Positions 11,233 through 18,405 of a DNA stretch of 40,087 nt are shown here, in pieces. This DNA is from Altibacter sp. GTDB lineage: Bacteria; Bacteroidota; Bacteroidia; Flavobacteriales; Flavobacteriaceae. The stretch lies in assembly GCF_019913785.1 (NCBI RefSeq), contig NZ_JAIOHK010000002.1, positions 1 through 40,087 on the forward strand. The letters run 5' to 3'. Within the stretch, counting starts at the first letter, position 1. Each line of letters starts with the position of its first letter. The notes beneath the pieces are model-generated. The model did not search any database, was not told the DNA's origin, and saw only the letters and a program-made list of their open reading frames with translations. The position numbers were made by a program, and so were the translations under genes.

Positions 11233-11332
11233 ACAAGTTGAGTTATTAGTTAATCTCCTAAATGTACTTTATCATATTTTTTTAAGGGTGAAATTGTTGA
11301 AAAAAGGGTAGAAATAGTTGATAACTTAGAGC

Positions 11333-11923
11333 TTAGGCCCTGTCCTCACTAAGCCAACTAGGAATATTCGGGGCTTTAAAATTTGACATTTTTTGAAGTA
11401 ATCCGGACACGGTAGTATCTACCAAAAGCAACTCGTAATTTTCCAAGGAAACAAATCCTTTTCTCACCATGGTTTCTAAAAGTTGTAATAAATCATTGTA
11501 AAAACCATTACAGTTTAACAGTCCGATAGGCTTGGTGTGTAATCCCAGTTGTAGCCATGTAAGTATTTCGAATAACTCTTCGAGGGTCCCTATGCCGCCG
11601 GGTAAAGCAATAAAACCATCACTGAGTCGCTGCATTTTTAGCTTGCGTTTGTGCATATTCTTCGTGGTGATCAACTCGGTTAATCCCAAATGCACGACTT
11701 CTTTTTTCTTTAGAAATCCGGGGATTATACCAATTACTTTCCCATTGTTATCCAAAACCGATTTCGCCAAAGTACCCATCACGCCAATCTTTGCAGCACC
11801 GTATACCAAAGTAATGTCTCGCTCTGCAAGCATGCTACCCAGCTGCACAGCTGCATCGGTAATAGCTTGATCATTTCCATCACTACTTCCGCAGAAAACA
11901 CAAATGGTTTCTAGTTTAGGCAT
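11333..11923 (-). CDS. LOG-family protein (TIGR00730), nucleoside 5'-monophosphate phosphoribohydrolase-like
   Basis: A 196-residue Rossmann-like protein of the lysine decarboxylase-like/LOG family. The defining ALPGGIGTLEELFE is at residues 106-119, with the upstream partner Arg-Lys cluster NMHKRKLKM. Family members remove ribose 5-phosphate from cytokinin-type or purine nucleotides; the bacterial housekeeping role is unclear, and the old 'lysine decarboxylase' label is wrong. The start MPKLETICVFCGSSDG is standard. It overlaps the 3' end of prmC by 8 nt and ends the GNAT-prmC-LOG unit. Confidence 0.93.
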   Translation of the reverse strand: MPKLETICVFCGSSDGNDQAITDAAVQLGSMLAERDITLVYGAAKIGVMGTLAKSVLDNNGKVIGIIPGFLKKKEVVHLGLTELITTKNMHKRKLKMQRLSDGFIALPGGIGTLEELFEILTWLQLGLHTKPIGLLNCNGFYNDLLQLLETMVRKGFVSLENYELLLVDTTVSGLLQKMSNFKAPNIPSWLSEDRA

Positions 11924-12773
11924 GGTTAAAGGCTTTTATCATTCGATCTTTTCCGAAAATATCTTGCTTCACTTCAATTTGCTTAAATCCTTCTTCGCGA
12001 AGTAAGCTTACCATTTCTTTACTAAGATACTCATTAATCTCGAAGTAAAGAATACCTCCGGGATTCAAACCGGTTTTTGCGAGTCGGGAAATCTTTCGAT
12101 AGAACAGTAAGGGATCCGAATCTGAAACAAAGAGCGCAATGTCCGGTTCATGCTGAAGTACATTTTTTTGCATGGCCGCCTTTTCCTGTTCCCGAACATA
12201 TGGCGGATTGGATACTATTATATCGAATTGCTTCGGAAGGGTTGTCAATTCTAAAACATCTTGCCGTTTTAAATCGACCTGAACCTTATTCCGAATCGCA
12301 TTCTCTGAAGCTACTTCTAGTGCTTCCGAAGAAATATCTATCGCCGAAATACGTGTTTGCGTTAAATGGTGGGCAAGGGATATGGCAATACAGCCCGATC
12401 CGGTTCCAATATCCAATAAGGTACCGGGCGTTGGGTGTTGGGTACTAGAATCCTGAATAATCCAGTCCACCAGTGCTTCGGTTTCGGGACGAGGTATTAA
12501 GGTATGCCTATTCACTTTAAAAAGTAAGCCGAAGAATTCGGCTTCTCCTATTATATATTGAATGGGTTCAAATTTTTCTAAGCGATCCATTGCTTTCGAA
12601 AATTTTAAAACCGCTTCTTCAGTAAGCTCTTTCTCGGCTTGCAATGTGGTTTCCAGACGTGTCATCTTCAGAATGTGTTGCGCCAGCAAGCTAAAAAAAG
12701 ATTGAAGCTCTTCCTGTGGATATAGCGAATGTAGGGCTGAAAAAAAATCGGATTTTAGTAAAGAAACCTTCAA
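11916..12773 (-). CDS. prmC: Release factor glutamine N5-methyltransferase PrmC (HemK)
   Basis: A 285-residue SAM-dependent enzyme that methylates the GGQ glutamine of peptide-chain release factors. It has an N-terminal helical domain (FFSALHSLYPQEELQSFFSLL), then the methyltransferase fold with motif I LLDIGTGSGCIAISLA and the catalytic IVSNPPYVRE. The frame is open to 12911, but those codons lie antiparallel over the upstream gene and do not resemble PrmC. The TTG at 12773 gives the typical N-terminus and starts 2 nt after the GNAT stop (12776-12778), so I place the start there. It overlaps the LOG gene by 8 nt. Confidence 0.93.
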   Translation of the reverse strand: MKVSLLKSDFFSALHSLYPQEELQSFFSLLAQHILKMTRLETTLQAEKELTEEAVLKFSKAMDRLEKFEPIQYIIGEAEFFGLLFKVNRHTLIPRPETEALVDWIIQDSSTQHPTPGTLLDIGTGSGCIAISLAHHLTQTRISAIDISSEALEVASENAIRNKVQVDLKRQDVLELTTLPKQFDIIVSNPPYVREQEKAAMQKNVLQHEPDIALFVSDSDPLLFYRKISRLAKTGLNPGGILYFEINEYLSKEMVSLLREEGFKQIEVKQDIFGKDRMIKAFNHA

Positions 12774-12775
12774 AC

Positions 12776-13261
12776 TTATAAGTCTTTTATCATATGAACT
12801 CCACAGGCGTGATGACCTGTATCTCCCATGGGGCCGGACAAATATTGAAATCCGTAGCGTTGGTACAATTTCTGGGCTGCTTCCATATACGACATGGTTT
12901 CCAAGTAGCATTTTTCGTATCCCATTTCACTGGCTTTTTGCAAACAAATATCGATCATTTGAGTACCTAGTCCCCTCCCTCTTGCTTGGGGAAGAAAATA
13001 CATTTTTTGCAATTCACAAACCTTGCCATCGTAATTATCCAACTGTGCAACACCTCCTCCACCAATGAGTGTTCCGTTCTCTTCCAGCACAAAATAGGCG
13101 GCATTTTTTTTATCATAGGCTTCAAACATGGCATTCAAGGCTGCATCGGCATAGGCAGTGCCCACCTTTGGTACACCAAAATCCTCTAAGACACCGCGAA
13201 TGATACTGGCAATTTGTTCGTTTTCTTTTTTTTGAATCGGTCTAATAACGGCTGTATGCAT
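12776..13261 (-). CDS. GNAT-family N-acetyltransferase
   Basis: A 161-residue acetyltransferase. The acetyl-CoA loop is LPQARGRGLGTQMIDICL (Q/RxxGxG/A), followed by the usual C-terminal YLETMSYMEAAQKLYQRYGF. The substrate cannot be inferred. It heads the GNAT-prmC-LOG unit and is divergent from ribD across only 27 nt, so its promoter must lie in or overlap the ribD start. Confidence 0.9.
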   Translation of the reverse strand: MHTAVIRPIQKKENEQIASIIRGVLEDFGVPKVGTAYADAALNAMFEAYDKKNAAYFVLEENGTLIGGGGVAQLDNYDGKVCELQKMYFLPQARGRGLGTQMIDICLQKASEMGYEKCYLETMSYMEAAQKLYQRYGFQYLSGPMGDTGHHACGVHMIKDL

Positions 13262-13276
13262 CTAACTAATTACTTG

Positions 13277-13284
13277 TATTTTTG
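13277..13284 (+). promoter_or_regulatory. -7 element (TATTTTTG) 4 nt before ribD
   Basis: A perfect TAnnTTTG, then CGAA, then GTG 13289. It is another predicted leaderless arrangement and sits in the 27-nt divergent gap with the GNAT gene. Confidence 0.55.
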
Positions 13285-13288
13285 CGAA

Positions 13289-14341
13289 GTGAAGATACAC
13301 GAAAATTATATGATGCGTTGCATCCAATTGGCCAAAAATGGACTGGGTACTACCTATCCAAATCCGATGGTGGGTTGTGTCATTGTTCACAGTGGTCGAA
13401 TCATTGGCGAGGGTTGGCATATGAAAGCCGGAACAGCACATGCCGAGGTAATCGCTATTGAAAGTGTGGCAGATACATCCCTATTACAAGCGGCAACCTT
13501 ATATGTGTCTTTGGAACCTTGTAGTCATTTTGGTAAAACACCACCTTGTGCCAATCTTATAGTCTCAAGCGGAATCAAAAAAGTGGTTATAGGAGGTATC
13601 GATCCCAATCCAAAAGTAGCCGGTCGTGGTATTCAGAAACTGATGGAAGCCGGTTGCGATGTTACCGTTGGTGTGTTGAACGACGCCTGCGAAGCACTCA
13701 ACAAACGCTTTTTTACATTTCATCAAAAAATACGTCCTTTTATTGTACTAAAATGGGCACAGACGCAGGATGGGTTTATGGCCCCTAAAAATGAGCTTAG
13801 AAGTGCCGAAAAAAAACCGTTCTGGATTACCAATGCCTATTCGCGACAGTTCACCCATAAAATGCGTTCGGAAGAACAGGCACTCTTGGTGGGTACCCAT
13901 ACGGTGCTGGCAGATAACCCAAACCTCACTACAAGAGACTGGCAAGGGAATTCCCCGGTTCGAGTGGTGTTGGATCGAAATTTAAAGATTCCCAAGGGTG
14001 CTTCGGTATTCGACGGAACCGTGAAAACAATTGTTATTACTGAAGTGGAGACGAATTCAACTGAAATGCTACACTACGAAACGGCAACCTTTTCAGAAGA
14101 CCTTCCGAAGCAGCTCTGTGCAATTTTGTATCAACACAACCTGCAATCGGTTATAATTGAGGGTGGTGCCCGAACGCTTCAGTCATTTATCGATGCGCAG
14201 CTTTGGGACGAAGCGGTGGTTTTTACAGGAGCTGTGATATTCCAAAACGGATTAAAAGCACCTACATTTTCAGGAAAATTAATTTCAGAAATCACTTTAA
14301 AGGAAGATATTATGCATCGTTATAAAAACCTAGCGGATTGA
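13289..14341 (+). CDS. ribD: Bifunctional riboflavin biosynthesis deaminase/reductase RibD
   Basis: A protein of about 350 residues performing the second and third steps of riboflavin synthesis. The N-terminal deaminase domain shows LGTTYPNPMVGCVIV, the zinc-site HAE in GTAHAEVIAI, and the PC-x8-C pair in LEPCSHFGKTPPC. The C-terminal NADPH reductase domain begins near RPFIVLKWAQTQDGFMA and includes VIIEGGARTLQSF. The frame opens at 13214, but those codons cover the GNAT start and promoter. The GTG at 13289 yields the family-typical MKIHENYMMRCIQLA. The stop TGA overlaps the next gene's TTG by 4 nt. Confidence 0.95.
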   Translation: MKIHENYMMRCIQLAKNGLGTTYPNPMVGCVIVHSGRIIGEGWHMKAGTAHAEVIAIESVADTSLLQAATLYVSLEPCSHFGKTPPCANLIVSSGIKKVVIGGIDPNPKVAGRGIQKLMEAGCDVTVGVLNDACEALNKRFFTFHQKIRPFIVLKWAQTQDGFMAPKNELRSAEKKPFWITNAYSRQFTHKMRSEEQALLVGTHTVLADNPNLTTRDWQGNSPVRVVLDRNLKIPKGASVFDGTVKTIVITEVETNSTEMLHYETATFSEDLPKQLCAILYQHNLQSVIIEGGARTLQSFIDAQLWDEAVVFTGAVIFQNGLKAPTFSGKLISEITLKEDIMHRYKNLAD

Positions 14342-15210
14342 TCTATTTAGCACTTAGCATTTTAGCCTCTACGTTCATCTTTATCATTTTTAAACTGTTT
14401 GAACGTTTTAAAATAAATATTTTTCACGCCATAGTGACTAATTATCTAGTCGCCTGTGCTTGCGGGTTAATAGCCTACGACGCACCCCTCATCCTATCTG
14501 AGTTGCCACAATTTGATTGGTTTTACTACACCCTGGCATTGGGTGCCTTTTTCATTGGAATCTTCAACCTAATGGCGATTACAACGCAGCGCAGTGGAAT
14601 TTCGGTAGTATCGGTTGCCACCAAAATGAGTTTGGTTATCCCAATACTGTTTGGTCTTTTTTACTACAAGGAAGCCATGGGAATTTTAAAAGTTGTTGGC
14701 ATTTTGATGGCCTTAGCGGCGGTATACCTTACTTCAATTAAGGCCAAAGAGGGCTTGAAAATAAAAAAAAGGAACCTCATTTTTCCTGCATTGGTTTTTT
14801 TGGGAAGTGGAATTATAGACACCTCGATAAAATATTTGGAAGAATCTTATGTCGCCGAAAAAGATGTCTCGCTATTTAGTGCTGTGGTTTTTTCGGCTGC
14901 AGCGTGTATAGGGCTTGTCATTTTAGCCTTACAGGGTGTCGCCGGAAAATTTAAATTTCAGTTTAAGAATGTGATAGGTGGTATCGCCTTAGGAATTACA
15001 AATTACTTTTCATTGTACTTTCTGGTGTTAGCACTAAGGAGTGGAATTTTAGAAAGTTCCGGAATTTTTACGGTCAACAACGTGACGATAGTACTATTGT
15101 CTACCCTATTGAGTATCATACTGTTTAGAGAAAAGTTGTTGCCAAAGAACTGGATTGGTATTTTATTAGCCGTTGTGAGTATTCTTCTTGTAGCACTTGC
15201 CCGAATGTAA
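14338..15210 (+). CDS. EamA/DMT-family permease
   Basis: A 290-residue inner-membrane protein with about ten hydrophobic helices, arranged as two EamA-type halves (first about 1-140, second about 150-290). Each half ends with the repeat-like motif near VVGILMALAAVYLTS and WIGILLAVVSILLVA. The family exports metabolites or acts as a symporter; no substrate can be deduced. The TTG start overlaps the ribD stop (TTGA), and its TAA overlaps the next ATG (TAATG), so the three genes are translationally coupled. A link to riboflavin or flavin transport is possible only by position. Confidence 0.88.
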   Translation: MIYLALSILASTFIFIIFKLFERFKINIFHAIVTNYLVACACGLIAYDAPLILSELPQFDWFYYTLALGAFFIGIFNLMAITTQRSGISVVSVATKMSLVIPILFGLFYYKEAMGILKVVGILMALAAVYLTSIKAKEGLKIKKRNLIFPALVFLGSGIIDTSIKYLEESYVAEKDVSLFSAVVFSAAACIGLVILALQGVAGKFKFQFKNVIGGIALGITNYFSLYFLVLALRSGILESSGIFTVNNVTIVLLSTLLSIILFREKLLPKNWIGILLAVVSILLVALARM

Positions 15211-15827
15211 TGACACTTCAAAAAGACACCTATAAAACTATTAGCAAGGCTTCTCCTGAGGTACTCTTTAAAGACCGTGGCAGCAAGTTTTTTGGTTTTG
15301 CGTTTCCTGTAACTACCGAAGATCAAATTAAAGAGCACATAGACAGACTTAAAAAAGAACATTACAATGCACGGCATTGGTGCTATGCTTGGCAGTTAGG
15401 CAAAAACTACGAAAACTATAGGGCGAATGACGACGGAGAGCCATCAAACAGTGCCGGTATGCCCATCTATGGACAATTGCAATCTTTTGAAGTCACCGAT
15501 GTATTGGTGGTGGTGGTACGCTATTTTGGAGGCACCAAGTTGGGCGTGGGTGGATTGATCAAGGCGTATAAAACTGCTGCACAAATGGCTTTGGAAGCTT
15601 CACACATTGTAAAAAGAACAATAAACGAGCATTTCTATTTACAATTTGAATATCCGGAAATGAATACGGTCATGCGTATCTTAAAAGACGAAAATCTTCA
15701 CATCGTAGATCAAAAAATGGAATTAAATTGTCAGATCGAAATTTCGGTACGCAAAAAAGATGCAAATCGCATCTTTGATCTTTTCGAAAATACCTACAAG
15801 GTAACCATCAAAAAATTAGCTATTTAG
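15210..15827 (+). CDS. YigZ/IMPACT-family protein
   Basis: A 205-residue protein of the UPF0029/IMPACT family. The first domain has KDRGSKFFGFAFPV, then the family signature NDDGEPSNSAGMPIYGQLQ, and VVVVRYFGGTKLGVGGLI. The shorter C-terminal domain (about 135-205) has an EF-G-like fold in relatives. Yeast and mammalian IMPACT regulate the amino-acid starvation kinase; the bacterial function is not settled. The ATG overlaps the EamA stop by one base. The end is convergent with the thioesterase, with stops overlapping by 4 nt. Confidence 0.93.
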   Translation: MTLQKDTYKTISKASPEVLFKDRGSKFFGFAFPVTTEDQIKEHIDRLKKEHYNARHWCYAWQLGKNYENYRANDDGEPSNSAGMPIYGQLQSFEVTDVLVVVVRYFGGTKLGVGGLIKAYKTAAQMALEASHIVKRTINEHFYLQFEYPEMNTVMRILKDENLHIVDQKMELNCQIEISVRKKDANRIFDLFENTYKVTIKKLAI

Positions 15828-16231
15828 TCTAAGGTTTCTTTCAATTTATTCAACAGATAATCAGGTGCCTTTTGTAATTTTTTTGTGGTGCTATTTACAA
15901 AAACCAAGGCGGTAGCTGCCGATACCAAAAGTTGACCCGATTCATTGTGTATTTCGTAGTCGAATTCAATTTTAAAAGTAGGAATTTTCCTTAGCCTAGT
16001 AGTAACGGTCAAAAGATCGTCATAATAGGCCGGAGCTTTATAATCAATATTCAAGTTAATTACCGGAAGGTGTATGTTGTTCGCTTCCATCCATTTATAC
16101 GAAAAGCCCAATTCCCGTAGCCATTCGGTTCGTCCTTGTTCCAAAAATTGTGCGTAATTTCCGTAGTAGACAATTCCCATCTGATCGGTTTCCCCGTATC
16201 GGACTCTTAATTTTGTAAGATTTTTTTTCAC
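15824..16231 (-). CDS. Acyl-CoA thioesterase, YbgC-like hotdog fold
   Basis: A 135-residue single-domain hotdog protein. RVRYGETDQMGIVYYGNYAQFLEQGRTE carries the catalytic-type Asp of the 4-hydroxybenzoyl-CoA thioesterase/YbgC group. It hydrolyses acyl-CoA thioesters; chain preference is unknown. The start is GTG at 16231, since no ATG precedes the conserved RYGETD by a normal distance. It is divergent from dnaA across a 204-nt AT-rich gap. Confidence 0.92.
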   Translation of the reverse strand: MKKNLTKLRVRYGETDQMGIVYYGNYAQFLEQGRTEWLRELGFSYKWMEANNIHLPVINLNIDYKAPAYYDDLLTVTTRLRKIPTFKIEFDYEIHNESGQLLVSAATALVFVNSTTKKLQKAPDYLLNKLKETLD

Positions 16232-16263
16232 AGATTTACTTTTAAAAAGGGAACTTTTTTTCG

Positions 16264-16271
16264 TAGCTTTG
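16264..16271 (+). promoter_or_regulatory. -7 element (TAGCTTTG), candidate dnaA promoter
   Basis: A perfect TAnnTTTG 165 nt upstream of dnaA, preceded by TTA rather than TTG at 19-nt spacing. It would give a long, very T-rich leader of about 160 nt. The gap 16232-16435 also contains two DnaA-box-like 9-mers and a 38-codon reading frame, described among the findings. Confidence 0.4.
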
Positions 16272-16435
16272 GACTAGTTACAGTATGCGAAAAAAAACTA
16301 CAAATTCAATACCCATTCTATTTTTTTTTTCATTTTTTTGTTCACATATTTGCAATGTTAATAATTTGTTAGAGGAATCACTTTTTCTCCGTTTTTATTG
16401 ACATCTTATAACTAACTAATACTTCAACAACCACT

Positions 16436-17863
16436 ATGAGTAAAACTGCGGAATCGGTTTGGAAAAATTGTTTGTCCTTTATCGAAGATAACATTACTTC
16501 GCAAGCATACAAAACCTGGTTCGAGCCTATCAAAGCAGTGAAGCTTACAGACAACGCTCTGAGTATTCAAGTTCCCAGTAAGTTTTTCTACGAATGGCTG
16601 GAGGAGCATTATGTGAAATTGTTGAAAGTTGCCCTCACCAAAGAATTGGGTGTTACAGCCAAGTTGGTCTATGTGATCAAAATGGAAAATACTTACGGGA
16701 ACAAGCAACCATTTACCGAACGTATCCCCAGCTCTAATAGGAGTCAGGTACAATCACAGGAGGTCGATGTACCTTTGAAGAATAAAAGTCCGGAACTTAA
16801 AAATCCGTTTGTCATTCCGGGTATACGCAATGTAAAAATTGAATCACAGCTCAATCCCAATTATAATTTTGAGAATTTTTTAGAAGGCGAATCCAACCGT
16901 TTGGCACGTTCTGCAGGAATGGCAGTCGCAAACAAGCCTGGTGGCACTTCGTTTAATCCTCTGTTGGTCTTTGGTGGTGTTGGATTGGGCAAAACACACT
17001 TGGCACATGCCATTGGTGTTGAAATTAAAGATAAATACCCCGAAAAAACCGTTTTGTATATTTCTGCCGAAAAATTTACACAACAGTATATTGAATCGGT
17101 CAAAAAGAACAACCGAAACGATTTTATACATTTCTATCAGATTATCGATGTGTTGCTTGTAGATGACATTCAATTGCTTTCAGGTAAGGCCGGAACGCAG
17201 GATGTCTTCTTCCATATTTTCAATCACCTACATCAAAATGGCAAGCAAGTCATTCTAACAAGTGACAAAGCACCCGTCGATATGATCGACATCGAACAAC
17301 GATTGTTGTCGCGTTTCAAGTGGGGTCTTTCTGCCGAATTGAACCACCCCGACTACGATACCCGTGTGGCCATCATAAAGAATAAGTTATATCGTGACGG
17401 AGTTGAAATGCCTGAAGATATTGTAGAATTCCTAGCAAACAATATTAAAACCAATATTCGTGAATTGGAAGGAGCGATTATCTCATTGATTGCTCACTCT
17501 TCCTTCAATAAAAGGGAGATTACCATCGATCTTGCCAAGAAGATTGTCGACAATTACGTAAAGCACACCAAACGAGAAGTTTCTATCGATTATATTCAAA
17601 AAGTAGTAAGTGAATATTTCCAGATGGATGTGGATACGTTGCAATCTAAAACCCGGAAACGCCATATTGTTCAAGCGCGCCAATTGGCGATGTTCTTCGC
17701 TAAAAAATTCACCAAAGCGTCTTTGGCGTCTATTGGTTCACAAATTGGACAGCGCGACCACGCCACTGTTTTACACGCTTGTAAGACCGTTGACAACTTA
17801 TCGAGTACCGATAAGCAATTCAGAAAATACGTAGAAGACCTCAACAAAAAGCTGACACTATAA
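16436..17863 (+). CDS. dnaA: Chromosomal replication initiator DnaA
   Basis: A 475-residue initiator that opens oriC and loads helicase. Domain I is at 1-75 (SVWKNCLSFIEDNITSQAYKTWF), followed by a linker to about 135. The AAA+ module contains Walker A GGVGLGKT (180-187), Walker B LLVDDIQ (240-246) and the arginine-rich sensor QRLLSRFKWGL. The C-terminal DNA-binding domain has the signature RDHATVLHA (440-448). Length is typical of Bacteroidota DnaA. The ATG gives the standard MSKTAESVWKNC. It is followed at 36 nt by the phosphatase gene. Confidence 0.98.
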   Translation: MSKTAESVWKNCLSFIEDNITSQAYKTWFEPIKAVKLTDNALSIQVPSKFFYEWLEEHYVKLLKVALTKELGVTAKLVYVIKMENTYGNKQPFTERIPSSNRSQVQSQEVDVPLKNKSPELKNPFVIPGIRNVKIESQLNPNYNFENFLEGESNRLARSAGMAVANKPGGTSFNPLLVFGGVGLGKTHLAHAIGVEIKDKYPEKTVLYISAEKFTQQYIESVKKNNRNDFIHFYQIIDVLLVDDIQLLSGKAGTQDVFFHIFNHLHQNGKQVILTSDKAPVDMIDIEQRLLSRFKWGLSAELNHPDYDTRVAIIKNKLYRDGVEMPEDIVEFLANNIKTNIRELEGAIISLIAHSSFNKREITIDLAKKIVDNYVKHTKREVSIDYIQKVVSEYFQMDVDTLQSKTRKRHIVQARQLAMFFAKKFTKASLASIGSQIGQRDHATVLHACKTVDNLSSTDKQFRKYVEDLNKKLTL

Positions 17864-17899
17864 GGCCCTTAATTGCCTTACATTTTATAGCTTGCAATT

Positions 17900-18352
17900 A
17901 TGAAAACAAAAGTTTTAATGGTTTGCCTCGGAAACATTTGTCGTTCTCCCTTGGCCGAAGGAATTCTAAAATCAAAAGTCGATCCCTCAAAAATTATAGT
18001 TGAATCTGCCGGCACAGGTGGTTGGCATGCAGGAGAACTACCTGATCCCCGAAGCATTTCCATTGCCCAAAAATATGGTTTGGATATTACGGATCAGCGC
18101 GGAAGGAAATTCTCTGCCTACGACTTCGAAACATACGATTATATCTTTGTTATGGACAATTCGAATTATCGAGATGTGGTACAACTCGCTAAAGACGAAA
18201 TTGAAAAACAAAAAGTACAACTCATTCTTGATGAAATTTTCCCCGGTGAAAATGTAGACGTCCCCGATCCTTACTTCGGAGGCGAGCACGGATTTGAAAA
18301 TGTGTATAAGATGCTCGATGATGCCTGCGAAAAAATAGCAGAACGGCTTTAA
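17900..18352 (+). CDS. Low-molecular-weight protein-tyrosine phosphatase
   Basis: A 150-residue phosphatase. The P-loop Cys9-LGNIC-Arg15 followed by Ser is the signature, and the general acid is Asp123 in VPDPYFGG. Such enzymes (Wzb/YwlE-like) dephosphorylate tyrosine or arginine on proteins, often regulating exopolysaccharide kinases; no kinase is nearby. The position after dnaA is, as I recall, common in Flavobacteriaceae. The start is ATG 17900. TAGCTTGC just upstream is too far from consensus to call a promoter. Confidence 0.93.
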   Translation: MKTKVLMVCLGNICRSPLAEGILKSKVDPSKIIVESAGTGGWHAGELPDPRSISIAQKYGLDITDQRGRKFSAYDFETYDYIFVMDNSNYRDVVQLAKDEIEKQKVQLILDEIFPGENVDVPDPYFGGEHGFENVYKMLDDACEKIAERL

Positions 18353-18405
18353 CTTTTATTATCGGAGGCTTTTCAGTACTTTAGACCTTGAAAAAATTAT
18401 ATGTT

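Noticed and set aside
11333-11923. Lysine decarboxylase annotation for the LOG protein
   Set aside because: The PGGIGTLEE motif belongs to phosphoribohydrolases; the decarboxylase label is a historical error.
12774-12911. Upstream in-frame extension of prmC
   Set aside because: It overlaps the end of the GNAT gene in another frame; TTG 12773 gives the conserved PrmC N-terminus.
13214-13288. Upstream in-frame extension of ribD
   Set aside because: It covers the start of the divergent GNAT gene and the ribD -7 element.
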